Part shown: in pieces, positions 1 through 6,678 of the stretch
Position numbering within the stretch: position 1 is the first letter of the stretch
Layout of the letters: each line of letters starts with the position of its first letter
Origin: JASEHD01 sp964471945
GTDB taxonomy: Bacteria; Bacteroidota; Ignavibacteria; UBA10030; SZUA-254
Assembly (NCBI GenBank): GCA_964471945.1
Contig: CAYYIJ010000021.1
Span: 1 to 27,825, forward strand
Reading direction: 5' to 3'
DNA length: 27,825 bases
Notes under the pieces: generated by a model
Told to the model about the DNA's origin: nothing
Databases searched by the model: none
The model's input: the letters and a program-made list of their open reading frames with translations, nothing else
Translations under genes and position numbers: made by a program

Positions 1-1418
1 GTGCTCGGATTAAACGGATTCGGATAATTTTGATACAGCGTAAATCCTTCTGGAACTTCATGAGAAATCGGCTCAACAGACGTTGCCTGCTGCGAGTATT
101 TCAAAATTATAATATCGCTTGTTGCACCCAAAGGTGAATAAACCGCAATGATACCTCCAATATACACATTCAAATCTTTGTCAACAAGTATTGCTGCTGG
201 ACTTGATATTGTATCGCCGTCAGGATATTTCTGAAGCCATATTTGATTTCCGTTTTTGTCATACTTGATGGTATATATTTTATATAAAGTAGACGTTTCG
301 TTTGCTCTGCCAGTTACATATATTGAACCAAATCGGTCAATAGCTAATCCAGAAACAAAATCGCTTTGGTTTGCAATCCCATTATATGTTCTCACCCATA
401 ATTGGTTGCCAAGAGAATCATATTTAATCGTGCAGTAATCAAGAAAGGTTGAATGTACTCCTCCGGCAGCAATAACATTCCCGAACGGATCTACTTTAAT
501 AAATTCCCCATAACTTGTATTGTATTGTGCTAGGTTGAAATTCCTTACCCATTTCAAGTTCCCGTCGTAGTCATACCTCATCGTGCAAAAATCTTGTTTT
601 ATCGTATCAAAATACGCAGCTCCTGTTACATACGTATTCCCGTTTTTATCAACCGCTACATCAGCAGCACCATCCCACTTATTCCCGGGTCCACTCCACG
701 TTTGCGCCCAGCGTAACGTGCCGTTTACGTCGTAGCTTAATGTGAGTATATGTTGTGGCTGCAAGCTAAGTTTTGTATTACCTGATACAGTAATTACACC
801 GAAAATGTCAATATCCATTCCAGTAGCAAACTCAAGTGTGTTATTGAGCCTGCTGTAATTTCTTACCCATAATGTATCCCCAGACGTATCGTATTTTAGT
901 GTTCCGATATCTCTGCCTGTACTCAAATTATCTGACGACCCTGTAACTGCTACACTAATATTACCTGTATTATCAAGAACCATATCTACTAATTCATGGC
1001 GTCCCGGGCCGCTTCCTCGGTAAGTTTTATACCATTGCAGTACACCGTTTGAATCATATTTTACAATCAGATAATCCGTGTCGGTGATGCCACCTATATA
1101 AACATTGCCTTGCCCATCAACATCTATTGCTCTTGAACCTGGAAAAAGTTCAGCCGTAAATCTCTTTGACCACACAATCTGTCCGCTTGAGTTAAATTTT
1201 ATTGTTACAAATCCATATGGTTCTTCACTATCCCTTCCAGTTACATACACATTCCCTATCGAGTCGATCGTCATTGCATTTACATATTCAGAAAGTTTGC
1301 TCGGTCCGTCATAACGTGCTACCCACTCGAGCTTAACCTGCGAATAGAGATTAATCGATGACAAAATCACTACAGATAATAGTATATATAAGAATTTTTT
1401 GAACAGTTTTGTCAACAT
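1..1418 (-). CDS. Secreted SBBP-type beta-propeller protein with T9SS C-terminal sorting signal (3' end outside window)
   Basis: The frame is open from an ATG at 1418 to the left edge, about 472 codons, with no stop seen. The first ~27 residues form a signal peptide (MLTKLFKKF followed by a hydrophobic run ending NLYSQ). About eight repeats of the form D-x-x-G-N-x-Y-V-T-G follow, each next to a segment like KYDSNGxxxW. This is the SBBP repeat pattern of beta-propellers. The last visible residues, EGFTLYQNYPNPFNPST, are the start of the type A sorting domain used by the type IX secretion system in the FCB group. The protein is therefore probably exported to the cell surface or medium. Ligand or enzymatic role is unknown. 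The gene lies beyond a terminator (1491-1512), so it is likely a separate unit from its right neighbours. The start is supported by the signal peptide. No strong ribosome-binding site is seen. Confidence 0.85.
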   Translation of the reverse strand, partial: MLTKLFKKFLYILLSVVILSSINLYSQVKLEWVARYDGPSKLSEYVNAMTIDSIGNVYVTGRDSEEPYGFVTIKFNSSGQIVWSKRFTAELFPGSRAIDVDGQGNVYIGGITDTDYLIVKYDSNGVLQWYKTYRGSGPGRHELVDMVLDNTGNISVAVTGSSDNLSTGRDIGTLKYDTSGDTLWVRNYSRLNNTLEFATGMDIDIFGVITVSGNTKLSLQPQHILTLSYDVNGTLRWAQTWSGPGNKWDGAADVAVDKNGNTYVTGAAYFDTIKQDFCTMRYDYDGNLKWVRNFNLAQYNTSYGEFIKVDPFGNVIAAGGVHSTFLDYCTIKYDSLGNQLWVRTYNGIANQSDFVSGLAIDRFGSIYVTGRANETSTLYKIYTIKYDKNGNQIWLQKYPDGDTISSPAAILVDKDLNVYIGGIIAVYSPLGATSDIIILKYSQQATSVEPISHEVPEGFTLYQNYPNPFNPS

Positions 1419-1490
1419 TTATCTTTTCTTTCGTTTAGTATGAATTGGCATTACTACTTATTTTAATAAATTCTATGGATAAATAAAAAA

Positions 1491-1512
1491 GCCGATTCAT
1501 AACGGATCGGCT
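1491..1512 (-). terminator. Rho-independent terminator after the lipoprotein pair
   Basis: GCCGAT and ATCGGC form a 6-bp stem with a 9-nt loop. On the minus strand it is followed by six T. It lies 36 nt downstream of the stop of the 1549-2085 gene and separates that unit from the SBBP gene. A T run on the other side means it could also work in the plus direction. Confidence 0.75.
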
Positions 1513-1548
1513 TTTTGAAATATAGTTTATTGTTTTAGTTTTTGTTTA

Positions 1549-2085
1549 TTATAATCGAGTTAGATTCCATACAAAGTCAAAAACGTTAACTTTCATGTGT
1601 GAATAAATTTGTAATCCCCAGTGTCTAAAATACCCAACATGACACCAGTTAATCAACGGTTCCGGGAAAGTACTGTACAGACATAATAAAAATCCGCTTT
1701 TATTATGTGGTGTTACTTCAAATGTCCAAGATCCTTCAAAGAAACCAATTTGACTGTCCAATACAAATGTCCCATCCTGATTAATTGTAAATTCGAATAC
1801 AGTGTCAATAGCGATTGGTTTATCAAACGAGCTTTTAACAATTAAACCTTTCCACGTCGAGCAGAGAACATTTAGTTTTTCATCATCCGTCATGTTCTCG
1901 GGATCTTTTAAAAAATAATTAATATGAACTTCACTATTGGTCTCATCTTTTTCCCGAATCTCTGTTTTCAAGATCGTGTAGCCACAAGAAGTAAAAGTAA
2001 AAATTAGAAAAACTTGCACAAATAGTATAATCACAGAATCGTTTTTCCAAGGGAAAACATCTTTTATACAATACTTAACGTCCAT
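1549..2085 (-). CDS. Small predicted lipoprotein of unknown function
   Basis: This encodes 178 residues. A hydrophobic stretch (about residues 17-32) ends in FTSC, a plausible lipobox with the lipidated cysteine near residue 34. The mature part is polar, then rich in beta-type segments (for example TVFEFTINQDGTFVL and GSWTFEV). It resembles small extracytoplasmic beta-sandwich or lipocalin-like proteins, but I do not recognise a family. Its start overlaps the end of the upstream propeller-like lipoprotein gene by 11 nt, so the two are probably translated from one mRNA. A terminator follows at 1491-1512. The likely location is outer membrane or periplasmic face. Function cannot be assigned. 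Confidence 0.6.
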   Translation of the reverse strand: MDVKYCIKDVFPWKNDSVIILFVQVFLIFTFTSCGYTILKTEIREKDETNSEVHINYFLKDPENMTDDEKLNVLCSTWKGLIVKSSFDKPIAIDTVFEFTINQDGTFVLDSQIGFFEGSWTFEVTPHNKSGFLLCLYSTFPEPLINWCHVGYFRHWGLQIYSHMKVNVFDFVWNLTRL

Positions 2086-3187
2086 GATATATAATTCCTT
2101 TCTCTACTGATTCACAAATGAAAACCTCTTTACTATCCGTCCACACGGCCCAGTATGTACCCTGAGGAGACAATATATGACCTGGCACGTTTATATGAAT
2201 TCTTTGCCAGTCAATTCCATTATAATGGTAAATAAGATCAAACACACCAACTGCAAAAATATTTCTTGCATTCTGAACAAAACGATTTGCAAATAAAGTT
2301 GCAGTTGAAAATTCCCTTGTCCACTGGTTTGGATCTATCCGCCCATCAGTTAAGATCAGAGTTGTAATTACCCCATCTGTAAAGGTGATCAACTTATTTC
2401 CTATTGATGCTATCCAAACTCCGAATTTATTTTCGCTCAGTGTAGAAGAATCTAGCATTTCAAAGTTTTCACCACTATATTTAAAGAGAGAATATGTACT
2501 TCTCCCCCAAGCGTTGTACCCGATAGAGTAAATATGGGTATTGTTGCTGTAAATGGATCCAACGATACTGCTTTCTGCAACCATAAAGGATGTCCACTGA
2601 CTCCCATTATAATGCAGTGCATACTCATACCCTCCAACCCAAATATTGTCGCTGTTAATCCCGTGCACTGTGTAAAGTGTGCTGCTTATACTGGCGATGT
2701 GGCTTGGTGTTGCATCTACCCAGCGAGTGCCATCAAAATGCATTATGAATGCACTCAACACTCCTTGATTTATTTTTCGCCCAAATGCCCATACATTATT
2801 TCTTGCAGTTCCCCATACAGCATAGACAGTCTTATTACCTGTAAATTCAGTAATGGGAGTACCTGCTGTTGCACGAGACCACTTCAAACCATTATAGTGC
2901 CATAGGCAATCTCGCACATCGGGCGCGTCACCTGCTGCACCCCAAACATCAGATGCTGAACTCCCCCAAATGGATTGTAACTGTACACGGGTCACCCTTT
3001 CGCCGTAGTCGATGCTGTCTATGGACCACACATAATCCCGCTTGCCGGGCTTTGGTGTATTATTTGGAGGTCCACTAACTTTTTCTTTACATCCGTAAAA
3101 TGAGTTGTATATAAAATAAACTAGTAAACCACACATACTTAATATTTTTAACCTGCAAAACACCGTGTTTTTCTCATCCAATATCAA
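2075..3187 (-). CDS. Predicted lipoprotein with tryptophan-rich propeller-like repeats
   Basis: The open frame gives 370 residues from a TTG at 3187. A hydrophobic segment ends at FYGC (residue ~33), a possible lipobox, followed by a Pro/Lys-rich linker. The body repeats a pattern of S-I-W-G-S-S-A-S-D-V-W and H-Y-N-G-x-x-W (for example near residues 70-100, 120-150, 175-195, 325-335). This is typical of propeller-like cell-surface lipoproteins common in Ignavibacteria-type genomes. The function is unknown; ligand binding at the surface is an inference. The start is uncertain. ATG codon 18 (position 3136) leaves a short but workable signal peptide. An ATG at 3212 with a good GGAGG site would join this frame only after a 1-nt shift. 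It overlaps the next lipoprotein by 11 nt. Confidence 0.65.
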   Translation of the reverse strand: MILDEKNTVFCRLKILSMCGLLVYFIYNSFYGCKEKVSGPPNNTPKPGKRDYVWSIDSIDYGERVTRVQLQSIWGSSASDVWGAAGDAPDVRDCLWHYNGLKWSRATAGTPITEFTGNKTVYAVWGTARNNVWAFGRKINQGVLSAFIMHFDGTRWVDATPSHIASISSTLYTVHGINSDNIWVGGYEYALHYNGSQWTSFMVAESSIVGSIYSNNTHIYSIGYNAWGRSTYSLFKYSGENFEMLDSSTLSENKFGVWIASIGNKLITFTDGVITTLILTDGRIDPNQWTREFSTATLFANRFVQNARNIFAVGVFDLIYHYNGIDWQRIHINVPGHILSPQGTYWAVWTDSKEVFICESVEKGIIYHGR

Positions 3188-3205
3188 TCTAAAAGTAAGC
3201 GTTCT

Positions 3206-3283
3206 TCACCATAAGGAGTCCTCCACAAAGATTCCCGTGTGTGTGTCCATAATTATTTTATGCTTCTTTATCAGCATAGCCAT
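3206..3283 (-). other. 25-codon ORF of doubtful status before the propeller lipoprotein
   Basis: A minus-strand ATG at 3283 opens a 25-codon frame whose C-terminal half reads MDTHTGIFVEDSLW. Its TGA overlaps the ATG at 3212 that follows a GGAGG sequence. No clear ribosome-binding site precedes the 3283 start. It may be a translated leader coupled to the next gene, or chance. It is listed because it fills the space between the interrupted small ORF and the lipoprotein. Confidence 0.2.
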
Positions 3284-3307
3284 CCATTATTTTCAACTTC
3301 TTCCTTC

Positions 3308-3487
3308 CTATCTATTTACCTCACCGATTTCAAAACCATCAGCTTTTAATTTAAGCAATGCTTCGGTAACTCCAATATCTTCTACAGAAATAGTAAGTGG
3401 GATATGAATATTGACAGCGGGCGATGCAGTTAGTTCCTATCTACACGTTATGCAAATGGAAACTATGATGTCTCGGAATATTTTCAT
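3308..3487 (-). pseudogene. Small ORF interrupted by an in-frame amber codon
   Basis: An ATG at 3487, with AAAGGA 8-9 nt upstream, opens MKIFRDIIVSICITCR. It then meets TAG at 3439-3437 (codon 17). The same frame continues for 42 sense codons, including SVEDIGVTEALLKLKADG, to a TAG at 3310-3308. The downstream segment has the amphipathic look of a real protein, and the first 15 residues look like the start of a signal peptide. The simplest reading is a ~59-residue secreted peptide gene inactivated by a nonsense change, or a base error in the assembly. The gap from the upstream broken lipoprotein gene is 27 nt, so they would share a transcript. No family is recognised. Confidence 0.4.
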
Positions 3488-3514
3488 GGTCACATTCCTT
3501 TCTCCCATAAATCC

Positions 3515-3982
3515 TCAGTATATATAGATTATCTCTGTTTCCTTTTTAAATTCAACAGTATATCCTGGTAATATCTTTGAAATCAATACCCATTGATATC
3601 GCAAGTGTGCTAATTGACAACTTCCATATTGTAAAACACGCACATTATAGACATACTTTTTCTCAATGTCATTCCTCAGGATTGTTATCTTACATCCCGG
3701 CTCAATACAGCCGCCCCCTCCTGCATGCTGACCTAATAAAGTATATTTTTCAAAATCAATAGCAGCCACAAGAGGTGCCCTCTTCCTAACTATACTATCA
3801 TATTCTGCATCGTTATTAATAACAACATTATCTAAAAATCCCCAACCATAATTCATACTCTCCTTCGAAAGAGTGTCATATTGAACAACACTCGGAACAT
3901 AAGGAGGCCCCCGTTACATTATCTTTTTTATTGCACCCAATGAGTAGCGCAATTACGATTATGGAAAAAAATATTTTATCAT
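3515..3982 (-). pseudogene. Lipoprotein gene with two opposite frameshifts at homopolymers
   Basis: An ATG at 3982 follows GGAGG with 8-nt spacing and reads MIKYFFP then stops. The 113-codon frame that starts at 3856 is in the same frame as this ATG, 126 nt away. The piece between them, SIIVIALLIGCNKKDNVTG, sits in a different frame and is a perfect lipoprotein signal with a GC lipobox. Adding one T to the T7 run (plus-strand A-run 3965-3971) and removing one G from the G5 run (3908-3912) restores one 155-residue lipoprotein. It would read ...CNKKDNVTGPPYVPSVVQYDTLSKESMNYGW... The mature part contains GQHAGGGGCIEPGC and ends KPGYTVEFK-like (LPGYTVEFKKETEI). The family is unknown. Either a pseudogene or homopolymer errors in the assembly explains it. 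Confidence 0.6.
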
Positions 3983-4096
3983 GGAATATACCTCCAGATA
4001 ATTTATAATGCATTAATTTTAAGAGACATCTGAAATATTGTTTCTCGTGCCGATCCGAAGGATTCTTCCGGAAAGGCATCACTTCGTGACAAAGGG

Positions 4097-4162
4097 CGCA
4101 AAGAGCGGTAAGGTTTGATTTTTTAACACAACAATTCCTTTGCGACCTTGGCGAGCTTTGCG
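4097..4162. repeat. Imperfect inverted repeat, REP-like
   Basis: Two 17-nt arms, 4097-4113 and 4146-4162, match in inverted orientation at 13 of 17 positions. The shared core is CCTT-x-x-CG-x-x-CTTTGCG. They are separated by 32 bp. The CTTTGCG/CGCAAAG words are typical of dispersed intergenic palindromic repeats in environmental bacterial genomes. Such units often sit between genes and can fold in RNA. The right arm lies inside the 39-bp element repeated at 27736. Confidence 0.55.
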
Positions 4163-4176
4163 AGATGTATTGTTTT
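4138..4176 (+). repeat. 39-bp dispersed repeat, copy 1
   Basis: This 39-bp stretch, beginning CTTTGCGACCTTGGCGAG and ending ATGTATTGTTTT, is identical to 27736-27774 in the same orientation. Both copies lie in intergenic DNA. It contains the right arm of the REP-like inverted repeat. No flanking duplication or transposase is seen. Confidence 0.85.
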
Positions 4177-4200
4177 GAATTTTTCAGTAGTCTCTTTAAA

Positions 4201-4266
4201 TTAATATCCTCTCTGGAAATTCCCTTTCCCTATTTTGCTTCCATATTTTTGCTGTTTAATTAGCAT
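4201..4266 (-). CDS. Possible 21-residue small protein or leader peptide
   Basis: An ATG at 4266, preceded by GGAG with 9-nt spacing, opens MLIKQQKYGSKIGKGNFQRGY followed by TAA (read as 21 residues). It is basic, without a membrane segment. It begins about 15 nt downstream of the predicted start site of a near-consensus promoter (4288-4316). Its start codon lies inside a perfect inverted repeat (4260-4275). Promoter, ribosome-binding site and ORF are aligned as a complete expression unit, which argues for a real small peptide or a regulatory leader. There is no homology I recognise, and a 21-codon frame can arise by chance. Confidence 0.35.
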   Translation of the reverse strand: MLIKQQKYGSKIGKGNFQRGY

Positions 4267-4275
4267 TTTTGCTAA
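4260..4275 (-). promoter_or_regulatory. Perfect 6-bp inverted repeat over the small ORF start
   Basis: TTAGCA and TGCTAA flank a 4-nt T/A loop. In RNA it would place the ATG at 4266 inside the hairpin, close to the GGAG site. In DNA it lies in the initially transcribed region and could be an operator. The role is inferred from position only. Confidence 0.4.
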
Positions 4276-4287
4276 CTCCGTAGTAAA

Positions 4288-4316
4288 ATTATACAGAAAA
4301 ATTTGTATTCTGTCAA
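4288..4316 (-). promoter_or_regulatory. Consensus sigma-70-type promoter with upstream A/T tracts
   Basis: On the minus strand TTGACA (4316-4311) and TATAAT (4293-4288) are separated by exactly 17 bp, a perfect consensus match. Immediately upstream are A-tract/T-tract runs (4321-4350), which resemble an UP element. The predicted start site is near 4281. It drives transcription toward the small ORF, the 39-bp repeat and the broken lipoprotein gene. Confidence 0.75.
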
Positions 4317-4385
4317 AGATTATTTTTTAGGATGTAAAAAATTTTTTTAATCCTTGACGAATATCACCTCGATGGCTTATTATCC

Positions 4386-5198
4386 TTAAGGTAATTTTTG
4401 CTTAAATGCTTGATATTCCGCAGCAAGTGTGTTTGCTTCTGTCGGTGTTGGATTGCCAATCGATGTAATCACCTGTTTAACATGTGCGATGCGGTCTTTA
4501 TCCAACGGATGTGTTGAAAGTAAACGTTCTAACGCCCCGCCACCTTTTCCCCCTTTTTGATGCTGCATCTTCTCGAAGAAAAATGTAATCGCACCTGGAT
4601 AATATTGAGTGCTTGTAAGATACTTTATTGAGAATTCATCGGCTTCTGTTTCATCTGATCGGCTGTTAGCGAGTATTGCCAAGCCGGTAAACAGGTTAGC
4701 GGTAATCGCAGCAACCTGAGAGGGTTTTTCACCTAAGATTAAGCCGAGCAAAATCTGTGCACCATATGATTTCGTCATTCTCTTAGTTGCATGACGTCTC
4801 TCTGCATGTGCAATTTCATGACTGATTATTCCCGCCAGGGTTGCTTCATTATCTACAAATTTCAATAATCCAGTGTAAACATATATATATCCACCAGGTG
4901 TACAAAACGCATTAATAACCGAGTCGTTCTGAATTATTTCATACTGATAAGCGTACACACTTCGTTTTGTTATTGCGGGTGACCCAAGAATTTTGTTACC
5001 TATACTTGTAACATATTCTTTAATATCAGGCCGATTTTGCAAAATTGGATACTCATTGGGATTCTTACGAATCTCACCATCAATTTGTTTACCTAACTTG
5101 ATATCTTCTGAATCAGGGAATATATTAAGTGCGCAATTCAATGCGAATGTTAACAAACTTAAAACTATTATTATGTGTAGCTTTGTATAATTAGTCAT
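4386..5198 (-). CDS. M48-family zinc metalloprotease, predicted lipoprotein
   Basis: The protein has 270 residues. An N-terminal hydrophobic segment ends ALNC at residue 22, so a lipoprotein facing the periplasm is likely. The zinc site is HEIAH (H127, E128, H131) with the third ligand E183 in ETEAD. N-terminal to it is NAFCTPGGYIYVYTGLL, a standard M48 strand. The late STHPLDKDR motif (228-236) is also typical. The family includes BepA/LoiP-type proteases that degrade or help assemble outer-membrane proteins; that role is inferred. It has no C-terminal TPR domain, so it is a minimal form. AGAGG lies 6 nt before the ATG. It is 9 nt downstream of truA and last in the mtaB-DUF5683-truA-M48 unit. 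Confidence 0.88.
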   Translation of the reverse strand: MTNYTKLHIIIVLSLLTFALNCALNIFPDSEDIKLGKQIDGEIRKNPNEYPILQNRPDIKEYVTSIGNKILGSPAITKRSVYAYQYEIIQNDSVINAFCTPGGYIYVYTGLLKFVDNEATLAGIISHEIAHAERRHATKRMTKSYGAQILLGLILGEKPSQVAAITANLFTGLAILANSRSDETEADEFSIKYLTSTQYYPGAITFFFEKMQHQKGGKGGGALERLLSTHPLDKDRIAHVKQVITSIGNPTPTEANTLAAEYQAFKQKLP

Positions 5199-5207
5199 AA
5201 TAACCTC

Positions 5208-5939
5208 TTAATAAAAAACTTTTTCTAAAATTAATCCTTTGGCAGGGACCGACATGCCGGCTTCAGATCGTTTTTTCGATTCGAAAATTTTTGAATATTC
5301 CTCGAATGAAATATACCCTCTTCCCAAATCCACCATTGTTCCTACAAGCGTTCGAATCATTCCGTGCAAAAAACGGTTTGCTCGAATCACAAATCGGAGA
5401 GCGGGTATATTATAATCCCAACATGCTTCGCTAACAATACAGCGATGGTGCTCAACGTCAGAATTAGCTTTACAGAACGATCCAAAATCATGATTCCCGA
5501 TAAGAACTTTAGCTGCTCGCTGCATTAACTCATAATCAAGAGAATATTTGATTTGCCATGAGAAATTTCTGATAAATGCCGAAGGAGCTTGGATTATCTG
5601 ATATGAATACTCACGTTCCTTTGCACTGAAGCGTGCGTGAAACTCGTGATCAACTTCCTCAATTTTTTGAACCACGATATCTTCAGGAAGGAGTCCATTC
5701 AGTCCACTTTTTATCTCTAAGAGGTCAGGTTCAGTTTCAGTACGAAAATTAGCCACTTGCCCTCGTGCATGAACTCCTGCATCGGTCCTGCCAGCACCGA
5801 CGACACTTATACTCTCTTGAAGAATTTGTTTCAGCACTGTTTCAATTTCACCCTGAATACTTTTCCCGTTTTGCTGCCGCTGCCAGCCAACATAATTCGT
5901 TCCGTCATATTCGAGGAGAAGTTTGATATTTCTCATCAA
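5208..5939 (-). CDS. truA: tRNA pseudouridine(38-40) synthase TruA
   Basis: 243 residues, near the family length. TruA converts uridines 38, 39 and 40 of the tRNA anticodon arm to pseudouridine. The N-terminus LLLEYDGTNYVGWQRQ is characteristic. The catalytic aspartate is D53 within GAGRTDAGVHARGQ. The C-terminal half contains FLHGMIRTLVGTMVDLGRG, the conserved segment of the second subdomain. Its start overlaps the stop of the DUF5683 gene by 4 nt (ATGA), which implies translational coupling. The M48 protease gene follows after 9 nt. Nothing appears truncated. Confidence 0.97.
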   Translation of the reverse strand: MMRNIKLLLEYDGTNYVGWQRQQNGKSIQGEIETVLKQILQESISVVGAGRTDAGVHARGQVANFRTETEPDLLEIKSGLNGLLPEDIVVQKIEEVDHEFHARFSAKEREYSYQIIQAPSAFIRNFSWQIKYSLDYELMQRAAKVLIGNHDFGSFCKANSDVEHHRCIVSEACWDYNIPALRFVIRANRFLHGMIRTLVGTMVDLGRGYISFEEYSKIFESKKRSEAGMSVPAKGLILEKVFY

Positions 5940-6658
5940 AAACTTTTTGAGAATGAAAAAATTATCCCATGTGGGCTATTGATTCCGCCTATGACCGAAG
6001 CGTTAACATCTAGCAATCCTAAATTTTCCAGATATCGATTTTGTGATCTTACCGATAATGCGGCATTAATTGCGCTAATTAGATGATTGACACCGATGGC
6101 TGCCGCAACAAAATTCAGATTATTGAATGCTAAATCACTTTCAACTCGCCTATCATAATAATAATCTTGATTTGCTTTACTATCCCAGCTCCATGCATAC
6201 GATGGTTCGTTCAACACTTTATGCCTCTCACGATTCCGCAGCATATCTTCATTATAATCATGAACATTTAGATAATCACCGATATCAACAAAGTATCTGT
6301 CATCCTTGTTCGCTAATGAAATTCCTGCGTGGCGAACAGCATAATTACGCGCATCATCCCGAACCCATGAACCATATCGGTTAAATCCGATGTAAGTAAT
6401 CCATAGCAAACCTTCAGCGATTGTATAATATTTACCTTTTGAATAATTCCCGGCATACAATTCCCCCATACCGGGAAGAATGAACGAAAAAACTGCGGCA
6501 AGTGCAACACTTTTCTTTTCGCGTGAAAGGTTTTCATTTGGCTGAGGAGAAAACAAAACACTCGAATGCTGATATCTATAATCCATTTTATTAAGGAAAG
6601 AGCCCTTTTGAGCGAATGCTAACTCCGTCAACAATATTAATATTATTATGAATCTCAT
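5936..6658 (-). CDS. DUF5683-like membrane or periplasmic protein
   Basis: This 240-residue protein has a signal peptide (MRFIIILILLTELAFAQ). Around residues 50-75 it has AAVFSFILPGMGELYAGNYSKGK, close to the P-G-x-G-x-x-Y-x-G-x-Y-x-K/G-K signature of DUF5683, a Bacteroidota/FCB family. A second hydrophobic stretch near residues 183-200 may be a membrane helix. The middle is rich in Tyr, Asp and Arg (YNEDMLRNRERHK, NQDYYYDRR). Function is unknown. It lies 20 nt after mtaB and overlaps truA by 4 nt. It may be an envelope protein whose expression is tied to tRNA modification genes simply by operon structure. Assignment to DUF5683 is from the motif only. Confidence 0.7.
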   Translation of the reverse strand: MRFIIILILLTELAFAQKGSFLNKMDYRYQHSSVLFSPQPNENLSREKKSVALAAVFSFILPGMGELYAGNYSKGKYYTIAEGLLWITYIGFNRYGSWVRDDARNYAVRHAGISLANKDDRYFVDIGDYLNVHDYNEDMLRNRERHKVLNEPSYAWSWDSKANQDYYYDRRVESDLAFNNLNFVAAAIGVNHLISAINAALSVRSQNRYLENLGLLDVNASVIGGINSPHGIIFSFSKSF

Positions 6659-6678
6659 TATAATCCTATCGAAATAAA

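Larger units (their letters stand above)
4086..4385. other. Intergenic region with repeat, small ORF and promoter
   Basis: This 300-bp gap lies between the broken lipoprotein region and the M48 protease gene. It holds the REP-like arms (4097-4162), the 39-bp repeat copy, the possible 21-codon ORF and the promoter at 4288-4316. No terminator with a clear stem and T run was found after the protease stop at 4386. No other coding frame of credible length is seen. Confidence 0.6.

Noticed and set aside
2534..2905. 123-codon plus-strand frame over the propeller-like lipoprotein gene
   Set aside because: It lies fully antisense to a gene with a coherent repeat structure, and it is Cys-rich without motifs. 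It is a shadow frame.
3905..3975. Programmed ribosomal frameshifting in the broken lipoprotein gene
   Set aside because: Two opposite shifts would be needed within about 60 nt, and no heptameric slippery site with a downstream pseudoknot is evident. Mutation or sequencing error is simpler, though reads should decide.
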